Assembly: GCF_030272615.1 (NCBI RefSeq) | Contig: NC_081410.1 | Coordinates: 119,412,640 to 119,476,639, forward strand | Source of the DNA: Cryptomeria japonica | Taxonomy: Eukaryota > Streptophyta > Pinopsida > Cupressales > Cupressaceae | Direction: 5' to 3' | Length of the DNA stretch: 64,000 bases | Shown here: in pieces, positions 1 through 12,129 of the stretch | How the letters are laid out: every line of letters begins with the position of its first letter | How positions within the stretch are numbered: the first letter of the stretch is position 1 | Notes under the pieces: generated by a model | The model's database searches: none | Told to the model about the DNA's origin: nothing | What the model saw: the letters and a program-made list of their open reading frames with translations, nothing else | Program-made: the position numbers and the translations under genes

Positions 1-2049
1 TGTTTTTTCTTGAGGTATCTTTGGTATTTTCTAGAGGATCCTTGCCCCTTGTGTGTCTTAATTTTCACACACCCTTTTTAATCAATTGTACATCATATTG
101 AACTTGATGTTTCCACAAAATTCTTTTACCCACTTGTGTGTCATATTTCTACTAATAAAAGATCCTTTATCGACATTATGAGGGGTACCATCACATGGTT
201 ATACTAACACCTCCTTGGTGCAGTTGGAACCAACCTTTTACATTTATATCTAATCAACATTTGTGATATTTTGGTACTCATGCAAAGTGGCATGAACATT
301 TAGTAGTGCACTTCAAGTCACCCGTGCAAGTTCTTTTTGTACTTCTTCATTATAGTAACATCCACATCTCCAAATTCATAGATTTTTTTGTACTCCTTGT
401 TTATAGTATATGTATTAACTACATGTCTTGTGCTCATAGAAAACATCTTTTACATTTAGCAAAACCTATTTTACTTGGTCTCCATCATATTTTCACACTT
501 AGCAACTCACCTAGTTGTCATGTAATATGACTTCTCTTGGTTATTTCTTATAAATACTCTTCTCATGCTCACATTTATATATGAGTTGATTTACATTGTA
601 ATTTTTCAATTTTGAAATATATTATTCTTATTTCACATATTTATGTGTTTATTGCTCTTGTTTATTGGAATAGTGCATTTTCTAAAGTAATTTACTTCAC
701 ATCTAAATTGTGGCTTTTGTGAGTCTTTGAAGTGGGTCCAATAGAAAATACTATCCAATTGATGACGTAAAACTAGATTTATAAGAGTATGCAAATAAGA
801 TAAAAATAGAAGTATAATCATTTGCAACTATATGAATGGATAAAAAAATAATAGAATAAACTCAATTTCACATAATATTTTACTGTTGATAATTAAGACA
901 TTTTTTAAAATTAAATATCTAACTTAAATAAAAATTAACATAAATAAAATAATAATTAATAATAAATCATACAAATCTCAATAATTATTCTATAAATCAT
1001 TGATTACCTTTAAAAAAAAACACTTTACTAGCTATTTAACACCTTTTTAAAGATAAATAACTACAAAAGAACAAACCCCACACAATTTGTTTTATATAAA
1101 CATATTGATTAACTTTAATAGATATTAAAATTGTCACCATTGACTTAATTTGTTTTATATAAACATATTGATTACCTTTAATAGATATTAAAATTGTCAC
1201 CATTGATTTATCAACCTATTTTCTGTTTTTTATTGTCAAAACTATATTAATAAATCTTTCCCACTAAAATATGTACCATGTTTGCTAAGATTGATAAAAT
1301 AATATAATATCTAAACTTGTGAAATGACATGTTATTTTGACACTATTTTGAGAAAGTTTTTCTAACATATGACATCAATCTTAGAGTTAAATACTTTTTT
1401 CTTTTTTAAACTACTATTATTAAAAGTTTCAAGTCTTAAGAAGTGTGGATTTTTTCCAACATATCAAATCAATATAACAAGCCAAATGCCCAAAGTTGAT
1501 AAATGAAATGTAAAATCTTCTTAATTTTCGGCTTATAGTTAAAATTTGTGATTTTTTATTTTCATTAAAATTGTTTTCTTTCAATTTGTTTATGAAAATA
1601 TATTTAAATAAACTAAAAATATAAAATAAGAAAATAAAATTGGATCAGAGTCACGTTTTGTTAAATTTATTTATTAAGTTTTAATTAAATATTGTAACAA
1701 ATCAAGAAATTTGATGACAATTAAGTCAAGTAGTAGGATCATGTTGCATGACATCAAAGTTGTGGTTAAAAAGTCAAGATGTTGCATAACACATGAAACT
1801 TTCGACTTATTTTGAGGTTCTAATTATTTTATGAGTCGATTTTCAACCAAGTTGAGTTAGTATTTTTATAATTAAACGACATCATGTATGCCCATTTACT
1901 TGACAAGTAATCAATTTGAGTCAACGAGGGCAAAGGTGCAAGCAAATGTCTAGAAGAATCATTTTATGTTTACTATTGACAAATATTTCCTTATGGAGCC
2001 CTCCAAAAATATTCTTCCCTATTTTAATTATGGAAGTCAGCGATGAGTT
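1..2049. other. AT-rich intergenic DNA, no gene seen
   Basis: Very AT-rich sequence with no convincing open frame on either strand; the short frames present have no recognisable motifs. The only structure noticed is a short tandem duplication near 1.1-1.2 kb, listed separately. Confidence 0.6.
1086..1211. repeat. Tandem duplication, about 63-bp unit, two copies
   Basis: Two nearly identical copies beginning TTGTTTTATATAAACATATT follow each other directly and run through AAAATTGTCACCATTGA. They differ by only a few bases, so the duplication is young relative to the surrounding DNA. It lies in noncoding AT-rich DNA and has no visible function. Confidence 0.8.
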
Positions 2050-2396
2050 TATTTTATGAGTCCAACCCTCATACACACAATAAACCCAAGTTTTGGATGT
2101 GCCTTGGTGGAGAGACCCAACTTCTTAACTATGTCATGTGAGATGATGTTCTTTTGGCATGTATTATCAATGATTACATAGATTTGTATATCACTGACCT
2201 AGCATATAGTGTGGAACAAATGCTTGCATTCCTCTAAAGTGTCTATGAGCACATCAGTAGCACATGGCCATTCTACCTTTGGATCACCCTCTTTAGTTTG
2301 CATAAGATCTAATGTGACTTGAACAACCAAAGAGTGTTTCATATGAGCTTCAATATTCTTATGAGAACTCATGTGATGGCATGACACCACTCGTAA
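2050..2396 (-). pseudogene. Ty3/gypsy gag-protease remnant
   Basis: Read on the minus strand, this stretch encodes a run resembling the linker and aspartic protease region of plant Ty3/gypsy polyproteins: a CKHLFHTIC-type block, then an in-frame TAG, then YVIIDNTCQKNIIS and VKKLGLSTKAHP. The IIDNTC block matches the position of the protease active-site D-S/T-G motif and the K-LGL block follows it as in the family. No reverse transcriptase or LTR was found next to it. It is a short broken relic and differs in sequence from the two Tat elements further right. Assignment to protease is by motif recognition only. Confidence 0.6.
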
Positions 2397-3584
2397 CCTT
2401 ATTTCTTCCTATTTTAGTTAGGCAACTTTGATGTGAATGATGTTGATTATTTGGAATTTCGTGTAAAGGACTTGTATTCTATATTTGTTTATGCGCAAGG
2501 GGATTCTTCTTCTACATAGATGGGTTTGAAGTTGAATCCTATATTAGCTTTTTCTTTCATGAAGTTCATAAAGTGATAAAATATTGATTTATTTGATCAT
2601 TTCATTTTATTTAAGGTCTCCACTTGTCAGATAAAATGAATTCTTCAAGTGATCACTTCTTAAATTGTTGTATTGGAACTTCATATATATTCATCCTTAT
2701 GGTGCTTGAGGAGGTAATACTCTTGTAAACACTAAAAAGGTAATTATAGGATTGAGTTGGTCAATGACCCAGGGTGAACTCACAATAATGGTTCCCACTT
2801 TTTTGCCACTTTTGACACTGAGATGAACAATTTTAAAATAATCTTCAACTTCTGACAACTATAAATTTTAAACTATTAAGAATTTGAAGATGATGTAAAT
2901 TAGTGATTTGTAGCATTTTGTTTTTAGATTATATATTTATTTTTTTCAATTTTTTTTTCAAGATTTTTTTTTAATTTTTCCATCTCCCTCGAAAAGTAGT
3001 TTTTTACAACAAACTACATTTTCTAAGAGTGATGTGCCTCCCGAAATGCATAACTTCTTTTCTATAAATGATAAAAACTCAATTCTTTCAAATTTTGGTT
3101 TGTAACATCAATATCCAGGGCTTGCAGTTGGTTTGATAGTGATATGTTCAATATTTTTCATTTTATTAAGTTTTGAAGTCCGACTAGTCATAATTCAGAC
3201 ATGGGTTTAAGTTTGAACACATAACTTGTTCTATATATATCGAAATTCAATTTTATTTTTTTGTTAGAAAGAAGACATCAATACCTAAGGCTTAGATATT
3301 TTTTAGAATTTTTTTGAATTAGTTTCGTATTTTTCCCATTGCGTTGAACAAAGAAGTTCATGTTCGGTGAAAAACCTATGTTTGGTAAAATTAAAAAACC
3401 AAGTTCATAATAAACTCAATATGTAATAAAATTATAGTCATTGGAAAGTTTTCTTCGAGGAATACAATACTACATTTTGGGTTGTCAAGATCATTCCATT
3501 TGTGCCTTCAACCAAAGGTTTCAAGGCCAAAAATTTGCAAAAAAATGTAGAAATCTTTAGAGAAGTGTTAAAAAAGGGGTTCAA
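2397..3584. other. Intergenic DNA, nothing recognised
   Basis: AT-rich sequence with T-runs near 2.9 kb. I see no gene, RNA or organised repeat. Confidence 0.5.
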
Positions 3585-3822
3585 ATGAAGGGGGGTTTGA
3601 GCGAACCCCCCATTTTTAGGGGGGTTTGAATGAAAGGGGGTTCTATCGAACCCTCACGCTATAATTGAAAAATGACATAAACAAGCATTAAAGGTGCTTC
3701 GCTCGAAAGAGGGGTTTCAAGCAAAGTGGGGGCTTCGCTCGAACCCCAAAGGGTATTCCGTTCGAACACCCCCACTTCGCTCGAACCCCCCCCCCCCCCA
3801 AAAAAAAAAAAAAAAAATTCCC
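3585..3822. repeat. G-run/C-run block with repeated TTCGCTCGAAC motif
   Basis: A block of alternating G-runs and C-runs in otherwise AT-rich DNA. Short units containing TTCGCTCGAACCCC or the inverted form GGGGTTTGAGCGAACCCC recur about six times with variants. It ends in a long C-run followed directly by a long A-run (about 3787-3817). The TTCG-CGAA cores are palindromic, and the G-runs could in principle form quadruplexes. No coding signal is present. Confidence 0.7.
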
Positions 3823-5700
3823 CACTTTCGACAATTTCCTTCGTTGGAAAAAGTGGGAACCATTAATGTGGGATAGCCCCCCATCTCACAAATCCTAATT
3901 ATTTTCTAATAGTTGGCCATTAAATGGACATCTTTAATGTTGCAAAGGAAATCTTATTTGAGTTGATGAAGTTGTTGATAGTGTAGTATGTATCTAGTTG
4001 CCAATCTTAATTATCCAATGTTGTGGCATCAATTTTGCCTTCAAACATTGTGATATCTAGATTGATGTATGCATGCCATTAAAGGGCTTTGATGTTGCAT
4101 GCTTGAGCATTTTTTTTGTGTGTTGTGGCAATAAATTAAGTTGATATGTAATATCACAAAATCACTCGAAGAGTTACTAGTGTTGCACCTCAATAGCTAC
4201 TTGAATAATCTTTTAAACCTCTACTAAAACCATAGATATGTGTTCATCTATCATTTTTCTCTTGTTCTATAATTTTCATAGAAATACTCAAAAGTCAAAT
4301 TGATTGGACAACCTTCTTTATAGAATTGTCAATACATTTATACTAGCACATGAAAAGCACTACTTTGATAGTGATTATTTGAAGCGATTATTTGAATATG
4401 AAGGGAAAAAAACCTATTGTAGGTTATGAACAAGAAAATAGAAACCATAGTTATATAATATATAACGAAAAGAGTACAAGAAATTGTTGACAATCATAAG
4501 CTATTTCTATTGAAACATAAATGAATAGCTTACAACAAATATTATAGATCGCAAGGTTGAGAAAGAAAATCCTCATTACCAAAACGGAGTGAACACATAA
4601 AACTAGCTTTTCTAGACTATATTCAATGTCCAACAATAAATGTTGTGAGAACCAAATGAATAATGTATAATATGAATTGTTGCAAATTGGTATAAGAAAA
4701 ATGGGTTGCATTCCTAAACTTCTTACCTTCCCAACTTCCAACCATTGATAATTTAATCCTATAATGTAAATAAAAACATTACACGTGGATTTCATGTGTG
4801 TAGGGTTGTTAGTTGTGTGATGATTGCAAGCGGTCCATGAAAGAGTGTTGACATGTATGATGATGCACTAGCATTGAAGCTTACACTTTGACATGATAGA
4901 TTGAATAGACTTTATGTGTTGATACAAAAGATCATAAAGAATTTGTGCAAAATTCATTGAAACTTAGACTACAATTTAATAAAATATTGTGACTAATTAC
5001 CTTTGTCATAAGATTATAAATTATTTGAAATCCCAAACACAAAAGAAAAACTACTAGTAGAAGAGCGCCAGTATTCATTATAGCTAACTTCGCGACCCTA
5101 AGCTCCTAAGCAATACATCAAATTTTGATGATTTTTTTATTGTCTTTGTGTGTGACTTAATTGCTTATAGCTATTATTTTGGCTTTTGGGTAGTAAAGAT
5201 GAACAATGTGCTATCCACCATGCACGCAAGACCCAAAAAGTGGTCATTTCAAAGTGTCATCTGAAACATATTCCCTATTGCCCCATTACCCGTTTGCTTT
5301 GACAACCAAAAAATTTACACAAGTGATCCAATACTTATACACAAATGCCACAATAATTATGCACTATTGGTACCAATAAAGTTACACAATTGATCTAATT
5401 ACTAACTTTTTTTCTAGAAAATAGGTGACTATTGGCCCACTAGATGATCTTTTAGAGAGCTTATAATCAATAAAATCCAATGAATAGTAATTGGTGATCT
5501 TCCCCTACATACCAAAATGACCCTACATCACAAAGGCCTAAAGACCTAAGATCCTCTTGATCACTACATGCATACTTCTTACGTAAGCGAGTGCGTAGAC
5601 TACACCAAATAGAATAGCCAACTTATCCTAAATGTCAAACAAAAAAAACAAAAAAAGTCATTGTCAATGCTGCTATTTAGTTTGCTACATACACAATTCC
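3823..5700. other. Intergenic DNA, nothing recognised
   Basis: No motif-bearing frame and no clear repeat. The 114-codon minus-strand frame near 4.45-4.80 kb has no recognisable family features and is treated as chance. Confidence 0.5.
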
Positions 5701-5903
5701 ATACTGACAAATAATACCCAAACAAGATCCCCATGCCTACCCTCCTGACATTGAAATCAACTCCAACTAAACACCTTCCACCACCTATACAGACCTCAGT
5801 ATACTGACAAATAATACCCAAACAAGATTCCCATGCCTACCCTCCTGACATTGAAATCAACTCCAATCAATCATCTTCCACCATCTATAAGGACCTCAGT
5901 GCC
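5701..5903. repeat. 100-bp tandem duplication
   Basis: Two head-to-tail copies start with ATACTGACAAATAATACCCA at 5701 and 5801 and stay alike through ACCTCAGT. They differ by a handful of substitutions. A short minus-strand frame spans the first copy, but it has no family signature. Confidence 0.85.
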
Positions 5904-6145
5904 TGTAAATGTAAACCATTCAGTTTATGTGGGATAGGTAGCACCTCCCTTGTCACTGTTCTGAGTTCTCCTCATCTCTGTAATGCCCCACAATTCCATG
6001 ACAGATCACTTTTCCTCTACAACACAAACCCAATCTTCTAATCCAGCTTGTCTGAATCATGCTGTGTCAGCCTGCTAAATACATTTCATTCATGTCACAT
6101 CATTGTGGGCATCAAAGACTACAAAGACCTAAATAGAAAACACAA

Positions 6146-6232
6146 TTATTCCAATAATCAGAAAACGAGATAAGTGCAAATCTGTACCCGTTCTAATAAT
6201 CAGAAAACGAGATAAATGCAAGACTGTGGATA
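6146..6232. repeat. Short tandem duplication around TAATCAGAAAACGAGATAA
   Basis: The string AATAATCAGAAAACGAGATAA occurs twice about 42 bp apart, followed each time by a similar TGCAA-CTGT tail. A small local duplication in noncoding DNA. Confidence 0.7.
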
Positions 6233-6477
6233 CCTAAAGCATTCAGATCGTTCAGACCAGATGTACTGAATGAACTTCGAGTTAAGTAAAAGGAGATAAA
6301 GACAACACATGGTGTCATTGAAAGCACTTAAAGTCGTTCAGATAAATTTGTGACAGACTGGTCTTTAAAGCATTGAATGCATTAAGATACACAGTCAAAT
6401 GCATACTCTATTCACCAGGCCAGCTAATTCAAGTCTCAGATTTTGCAGTTTAAGCCCACATGCATTAATTTGAGTTT

Positions 6478-7110
6478 TGCAGTATGACAAATACATTGGT
6501 CGGTGTATAATTGTCATTCTGTATTGATGGAAATTAATTGTACTATGACAAATAATTATGATTTATCATAGATTTTTGTTTTGATTGTGAGATTTTATCT
6601 CTTCCCTGGCTATCTCATTTGGTGATGGACCATGAAACTCACTATCTCATTCTGGCGATGGACCATGAAAAATCGATTAGAAAAATTTAGATAAAAAATT
6701 CACACAATCAAATCAAAATCTCTGTAATAAGTTGTTCTTATAGACTAGTTTTTTAAGAGCAGATAGCATAAATTTGACAATAGTTGACGAGCTCTACAGT
6801 ATGAGAAATACATTGGTCAGTACTGATGAAAATTAATTGCATGATAAATACATATAATTTATTGTAGATTTTTTTATTTGATTGTGTAATTTTTTTATCA
6901 TCAATGTTTGGATCAAATTTAATGATTTATCATTAGAATGAGATAGATCTAACATTTTTATCTTCTCTCACTATCTCATACTGATCATGGGCCATGGAAT
7001 CTGTCGAATCTTGATTAGGGATTGTGAAATTTGATTTGAAATGTCGACATAAAATTTACACAATCAAATCAAAAATTCTGTGATAGGTTGTTCTTATAGA
7101 CTATAAAAAC
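6478..7110. repeat. Two related foldback repeats (MITE-like)
   Basis: Two diverged units (about 6478-6757 and 6798-7107) share a left part, AGTATGA-AAATACATTGGTC, and a right part ending GTTGTTCTTATAGACTA. Each also contains TTTGATTGTG on the left and the inverse CACAATCAAATCAAAA on the right, so each unit can fold back on itself. Two copies of a palindromic noncoding unit side by side suggest a small nonautonomous DNA element or foldback repeat. No target duplication was resolved. Confidence 0.55.
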
Positions 7111-10100
7111 TTTTTGCTTTTAAATGACTAATGATTCTTCCTCTAGTTATATTGGAATGTAAAAATTGGATGTGTTCAATAAATTTTTGTTAATTAAATG
7201 AAAGAATTTGACTACTTTAAGAGATCTATTTAGACATTATAATGCTAATTGTTGTTATTTCTAGATTAGACTGTGTATGATTAAATTATAAATGGTGGAA
7301 TTTTGATATTATTAATTGCAAGGCTAGTTAATACCAGAGTAATTTATGAAAATTTTCAGGGACCTCAATATTTATATCTTGCTAAGAGTTTTTAAATTTA
7401 CTTGTATAAAAATTACAGCATTTTGAATCTTGATGTTAGAACCACCATTAGAACAAAGAATTTTTCAATCAATTGTATCGATTTTTATGATAAAATTATA
7501 GATTATGAAAATCTGATATGATTAATTAAGAAATAGTTTATAACAAAATTATTTATAAAAAAATTCAGAAACCTCAATGTTTATTCTACTAAAAAAATTA
7601 AATTTACTTGTGTAAAATTGTCAATTACAGTATTTGGATTCTCCCTGCTAGAATCACCATTAGAGCAAAGAGTTTTCCAGCCAATGTTCCAGGCATGTCA
7701 TCTCAAGCATTACCTTGAGGCATTTAGCACATATCATATACTTATCCCAATCAATGAGGTAAGTGAGATAATGTGAAATAAATTTTAATTCTTTTTCTTA
7801 TTTGTTTATTTCTTTTTTTTTACTCAAAGCAGCATTATCTAGGTATATAATGTGAAAGGTTATAATTAGGGTATATATTTTATGTTTTGATTTATTGAAA
7901 TAAATTATTTTTTAAATAAAAATTGATTGTAAGAGATTATAAGACAATGTTTCTAATGTAGGAATGGGAAAATTATATGTCTATAATAGTTTTCAGTTCT
8001 AATCTTAAAGTATAAAATGATACATTGAAGTATATAAGTGCTAGCACAAAGTATAACAAGTGCCACATAGTGGCTAGTAATTGCCTTGTTTTTAGTATAG
8101 TTTTAATAATAATTATGATTTAATTAATAAGGAAAAAGAATAAGTAACTCTTGAAATGAAATGTCTTCAGGAAGCTATATTTTTTTAATTTTTTTAAAGA
8201 ATAAGTGATATATTTTTATATTTAATTTTTTCTAAAATAGTAATATAATAATAATAATTTTATACTAATTTTAAAATATTATAGTATTTTTTTATTAATA
8301 ATGTTGTAATTTTAATTGTATAATAATATTGTAATTTTAATTATTAGAGTATTTTTTTATTATTATATTATCTTACATAATGTATTTTTGTTATTATTTT
8401 GAATAATTTATAATTTAAATTTTTTTAAAAGTATTATAATTCTATTTAATATTTTTTTAAGGAATGCTTCAATTTTAATTTTTGGGATAGAGGAAAGCAT
8501 AATATATAAATTAAAATAAAAGATTATATATGATAAAATGTTTTAGATCCATGTGATAAAATTAAAAAATATTTTATTCCTATATAAACAACCTTTTTAT
8601 TTATTAAATATTCATCTAATTTTAGTTTTTGAATTTTTAAAATTATTCAAGACTTTTATTATAGATGTTTCATTTGCTAAATAGTTAGTTTAAGTAAATA
8701 ATTTTTTTTTTAAGAAAATAAAATAAAATAATTTTTAAGTGAGTAAAATAACTATAAATAATAGTAATTTTTAAGTGAGTAAAATAACTATAAATAATAG
8801 TAATTTTTAAGTGAGTAAAATAACTATAAATAATAGTAATTTTTGAGTAAACAATGTAAATAAATTAAAAATATTTTTCAAAAATTTGTTAACAAGGACA
8901 AAGTTAGAATTTGGATTACATTTAGATTTAGGGTTAGAATGCCATATCAATCCAAAAACATAATTTGATACCTTAGTTTTTTAAATTTTACAAATGAACC
9001 TTTGAATTCAAAATAAAATGTTACTAAACAGTATTAACATTATTGTTGTAATATATATATAGTTTCCTTTTATATGATTACATCAATTTACTATTCATGA
9101 AACAAAATCTATCATCTCTTCACTCTTTTTTGGTTGCTAAATGGGGCAGTTAATTTTTTTACCTTAAAAACAATTATATTATTAAAATATAATATTACAT
9201 CTATTCTAGCAAGATTATCATTCTACCACAATATGAAACATTATTAACCTAATCCTATTAACATGAGGTTAATAGTATTATCATTATTGTTGGTTTTATT
9301 TTATATGACTACATCAATTCACTATTCAACAAACAAAATCTATCCTTGTTTAACCCTAAATACCTTAGAGATACCAACCCTATTACTCACATTTTAATAA
9401 TTTTTTTTAATCATAAAATTTAATAATTAAAAGTTTGATAATAAAATAATGTTTTAAATGATATAATACTAATATGAATAATAATATATAAATAACAACA
9501 ATATAATAATATAATACTAATATTTATTAATTCTATTACAATACTAAATCCGTAAGTACTGACCACTACTTATTATAATGGTTTTTTCCTTTAATGTAAA
9601 ACTTAAAAAACATCATTTTACCTACAATAGCAATATTGTACATACCATACAACTCTTTAATGCTCTTGCATACTCCCGAGACCTTTACTACACTTTGAAA
9701 GAAAAAATTTGTTGGTAATAGTCCTTTACAACTAACTTTCTTATGGGACACCAAAGAATTGAAAGATTCCAATGCCCTCTTTTGTGGGTTCAATAATAAG
9801 AGATTTAAACTAGGCCAAAGAAGGAAGTTCAAATGTAATAGCAACCAAAAGGAATCTCTCGGACATAATTTATATCTCTCAAATCCCACATGCCCTATCT
9901 CTAGCAAATGTGGAACATGTTTGACCACACTCAAAATCTCTCTCCTAATATAGTTTTTAACAAGGACATTTATATTGTTATCAAACTACTTAGACATGCT
10001 TGACCACAGTCAAACCCTTTGAACCTTTCTTTCCCTATAAAACCAATTTCTAAGCCATATTTAGGTCTTTTAATTATTTCTTCACATATATTTTATGATC

Positions 10101-12078
10101 ACCAACTTCTACAAGTTGACTTATGTGTTATTTTCTTAAACATGAATCTTCATGGTGTGCTAAGCATTAGTGGTTGTCTCTAACAAGAATATAAATGGGT
10201 AGCTATCTTACTTGATTAGTTCGATTGATCTAATTTGATTTCACACTTTTCAATTATAAGAATTTTGGTGTCTAAAATCTAGAACTCACTAGAAGAGATA
10301 TGACTTCAGATACACTCAGATTCTTCATGGCCTAACCTCTATATATCAACCTACAATTTTTACCATAGTCCATCAACTTGCTATGATTGCCAATTAGCTT
10401 AAAGAGCGTCCTACAAAAGGTTCTAGACAAGTTAATAATATGAAAAAAAAAATGTTAAAATCAAAGATTTTGCATTACGATTCCTAGTAGAGATTAATTG
10501 TTCTCAAACATGGAAATACATCATTCATTTTCCATAAATAATAAATTATGACTTTTCTAATGGATTTAGAATTAACATTATCTTTGTTGCTAAATACCAA
10601 TGGATTGTTCTTCTATAAAATGTTAAAGTTGGAAGCAAAAATTTCTAGTTTGGAACAAAAGCGACAAAGGATGGATTTGAACAAAATGGGCCATATTACT
10701 AAAAACTATGTTGAAGTGAAATAGTTTCCAAGCAAGGATTTGGGAATTGGCATCAAATCCAAATTATCATGGCCAAGTATTAAGTTAAGACCGAGGATCA
10801 TTTTTAAATGAATGTGCATGTTTATAATTCTTCATGTTGGATCCTCTCCAAAACTTCATACCACAAGTTTCAAAAGTTGCCATAGTGTATTATATAGAAC
10901 AATTAAGATCGTAAACAAGGATTTCATGATGTATCTTAGGATCTGTGTTGTCTCCATTTTTAAGAAGCATTTTTTTTCTAGAAGACAAAGTTTGTCATAA
11001 CTAAGATAAAAATGTGAAGCACTTACATGTAGAATGTTAATTCCATTGTCATATTGCATCCATTCTTTTTGCATTCTTGATAGGAATGCAATTTATTCTT
11101 GTCATATTGATCTTCTCATTTCATTGTGCTTTCTATTAGGCCTCTAGATTTTGGGTGGCTATCTCTATAGCCAAATCTTACACAAAATAGGTTCAAAACT
11201 AAATAAGAATTGACAAGGATATACAAATGTCACTATCACAATATGTTTATATTTGTGGAGAGTAATACACTCTTAATAGATTTCTTATTTTAAAGATAAT
11301 GCTAAAAAAATCATGGATAAATGTGATCAAAACAATGCAAAATATAAGACCAAAAATAATATTATTGTTTAATTTATTTTTGTTTTCTACTTTTCACAGT
11401 AAAAGATAATTAAACAAAAGACAAACTATAGAATAACAAATTTTGTCCTTCTAAACTTTTAAATTATTAATCTTTACTATTAGTTCTATGTTAAACTCTC
11501 CTATTTTGGCCAAACTTATCCTCTTTAAACAGCACTTACAAGAGAGTTGTTCCTAAAATACTCATATTAATCACTTAAAATATCATTAAACAATGCTGAA
11601 ACTGTTTTGATCTTGACAAGATTATTACTCCCATATATGTGGTTGAAACTTCAAGGCCTCTTGTTTTGCAGGAAGTTAAACTACAGATGTTACTGAGCTA
11701 AGATCTAAGCAAAAAATAAAACTTTGTAATCACCATTTTTTTCAGACCTTTTATCACATGGGCTGTGCATCACGAGTTTTTAAGACACCCACTTCTTTGC
11801 TTTCACTAATACAGCTAAATAAGGATAAGCACCTCAGTACGTAGTACCAGAGCGCCTACATTTAAATGAACAATATTCTTGTCGGTTTTCTTTTGTCATA
11901 TTCCTTGAAAGATTCAATAACTCTATCATGTTTAGGAAAATGTTAGATGTGTCACATGAGGAATTTAGAGAAAATAATGAATGGCTATTAATTTTATATC
12001 ATAATCAGATCACGGGAAAAAATCTGATATCCTGAAGAATCTGGCAACCCAATACTAAGCTGTATTTACTGTGTTTTG
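7111..12078. other. Long AT-rich intergenic stretch upstream of the transporter gene
   Basis: About 5 kb with no recognisable gene. The frames near 9.57-9.95 kb and 10.8-11.07 kb on both strands carry no family motif and overlap one another. Only the 36-bp array near 8.73-8.85 kb stands out. Confidence 0.55.
8730..8846. repeat. 36-bp tandem repeat, about 3.2 copies
   Basis: The phrase ATTTTTAAGTGAGTAAAATA recurs at 8731, 8767 and 8803, with a partial, altered copy at 8839, so the period is exactly 36 bp. The copies are almost identical. Confidence 0.9.
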
Positions 12079-12081
12079 AGC

Positions 12082-12087
12082 TATAAA
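12082..12087 (+). promoter_or_regulatory. Candidate TATA box of the NPF gene
   Basis: TATAAA lies 48 bp upstream of the chosen ATG. If used, transcription would begin roughly 20 nt before the start codon, giving an unusually short leader. Position-based inference only. Confidence 0.4.
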
Positions 12088-12129
12088 ATCTCTGCTTGTG
12101 AATTTGGTCTGGAGCAGAGTGTGAGAAAA

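Noticed and set aside
9566-9953. 122-codon minus-strand and 64-codon plus-strand overlapping frames
   Set aside because: No recognisable motif and mutual overlap; most likely chance.
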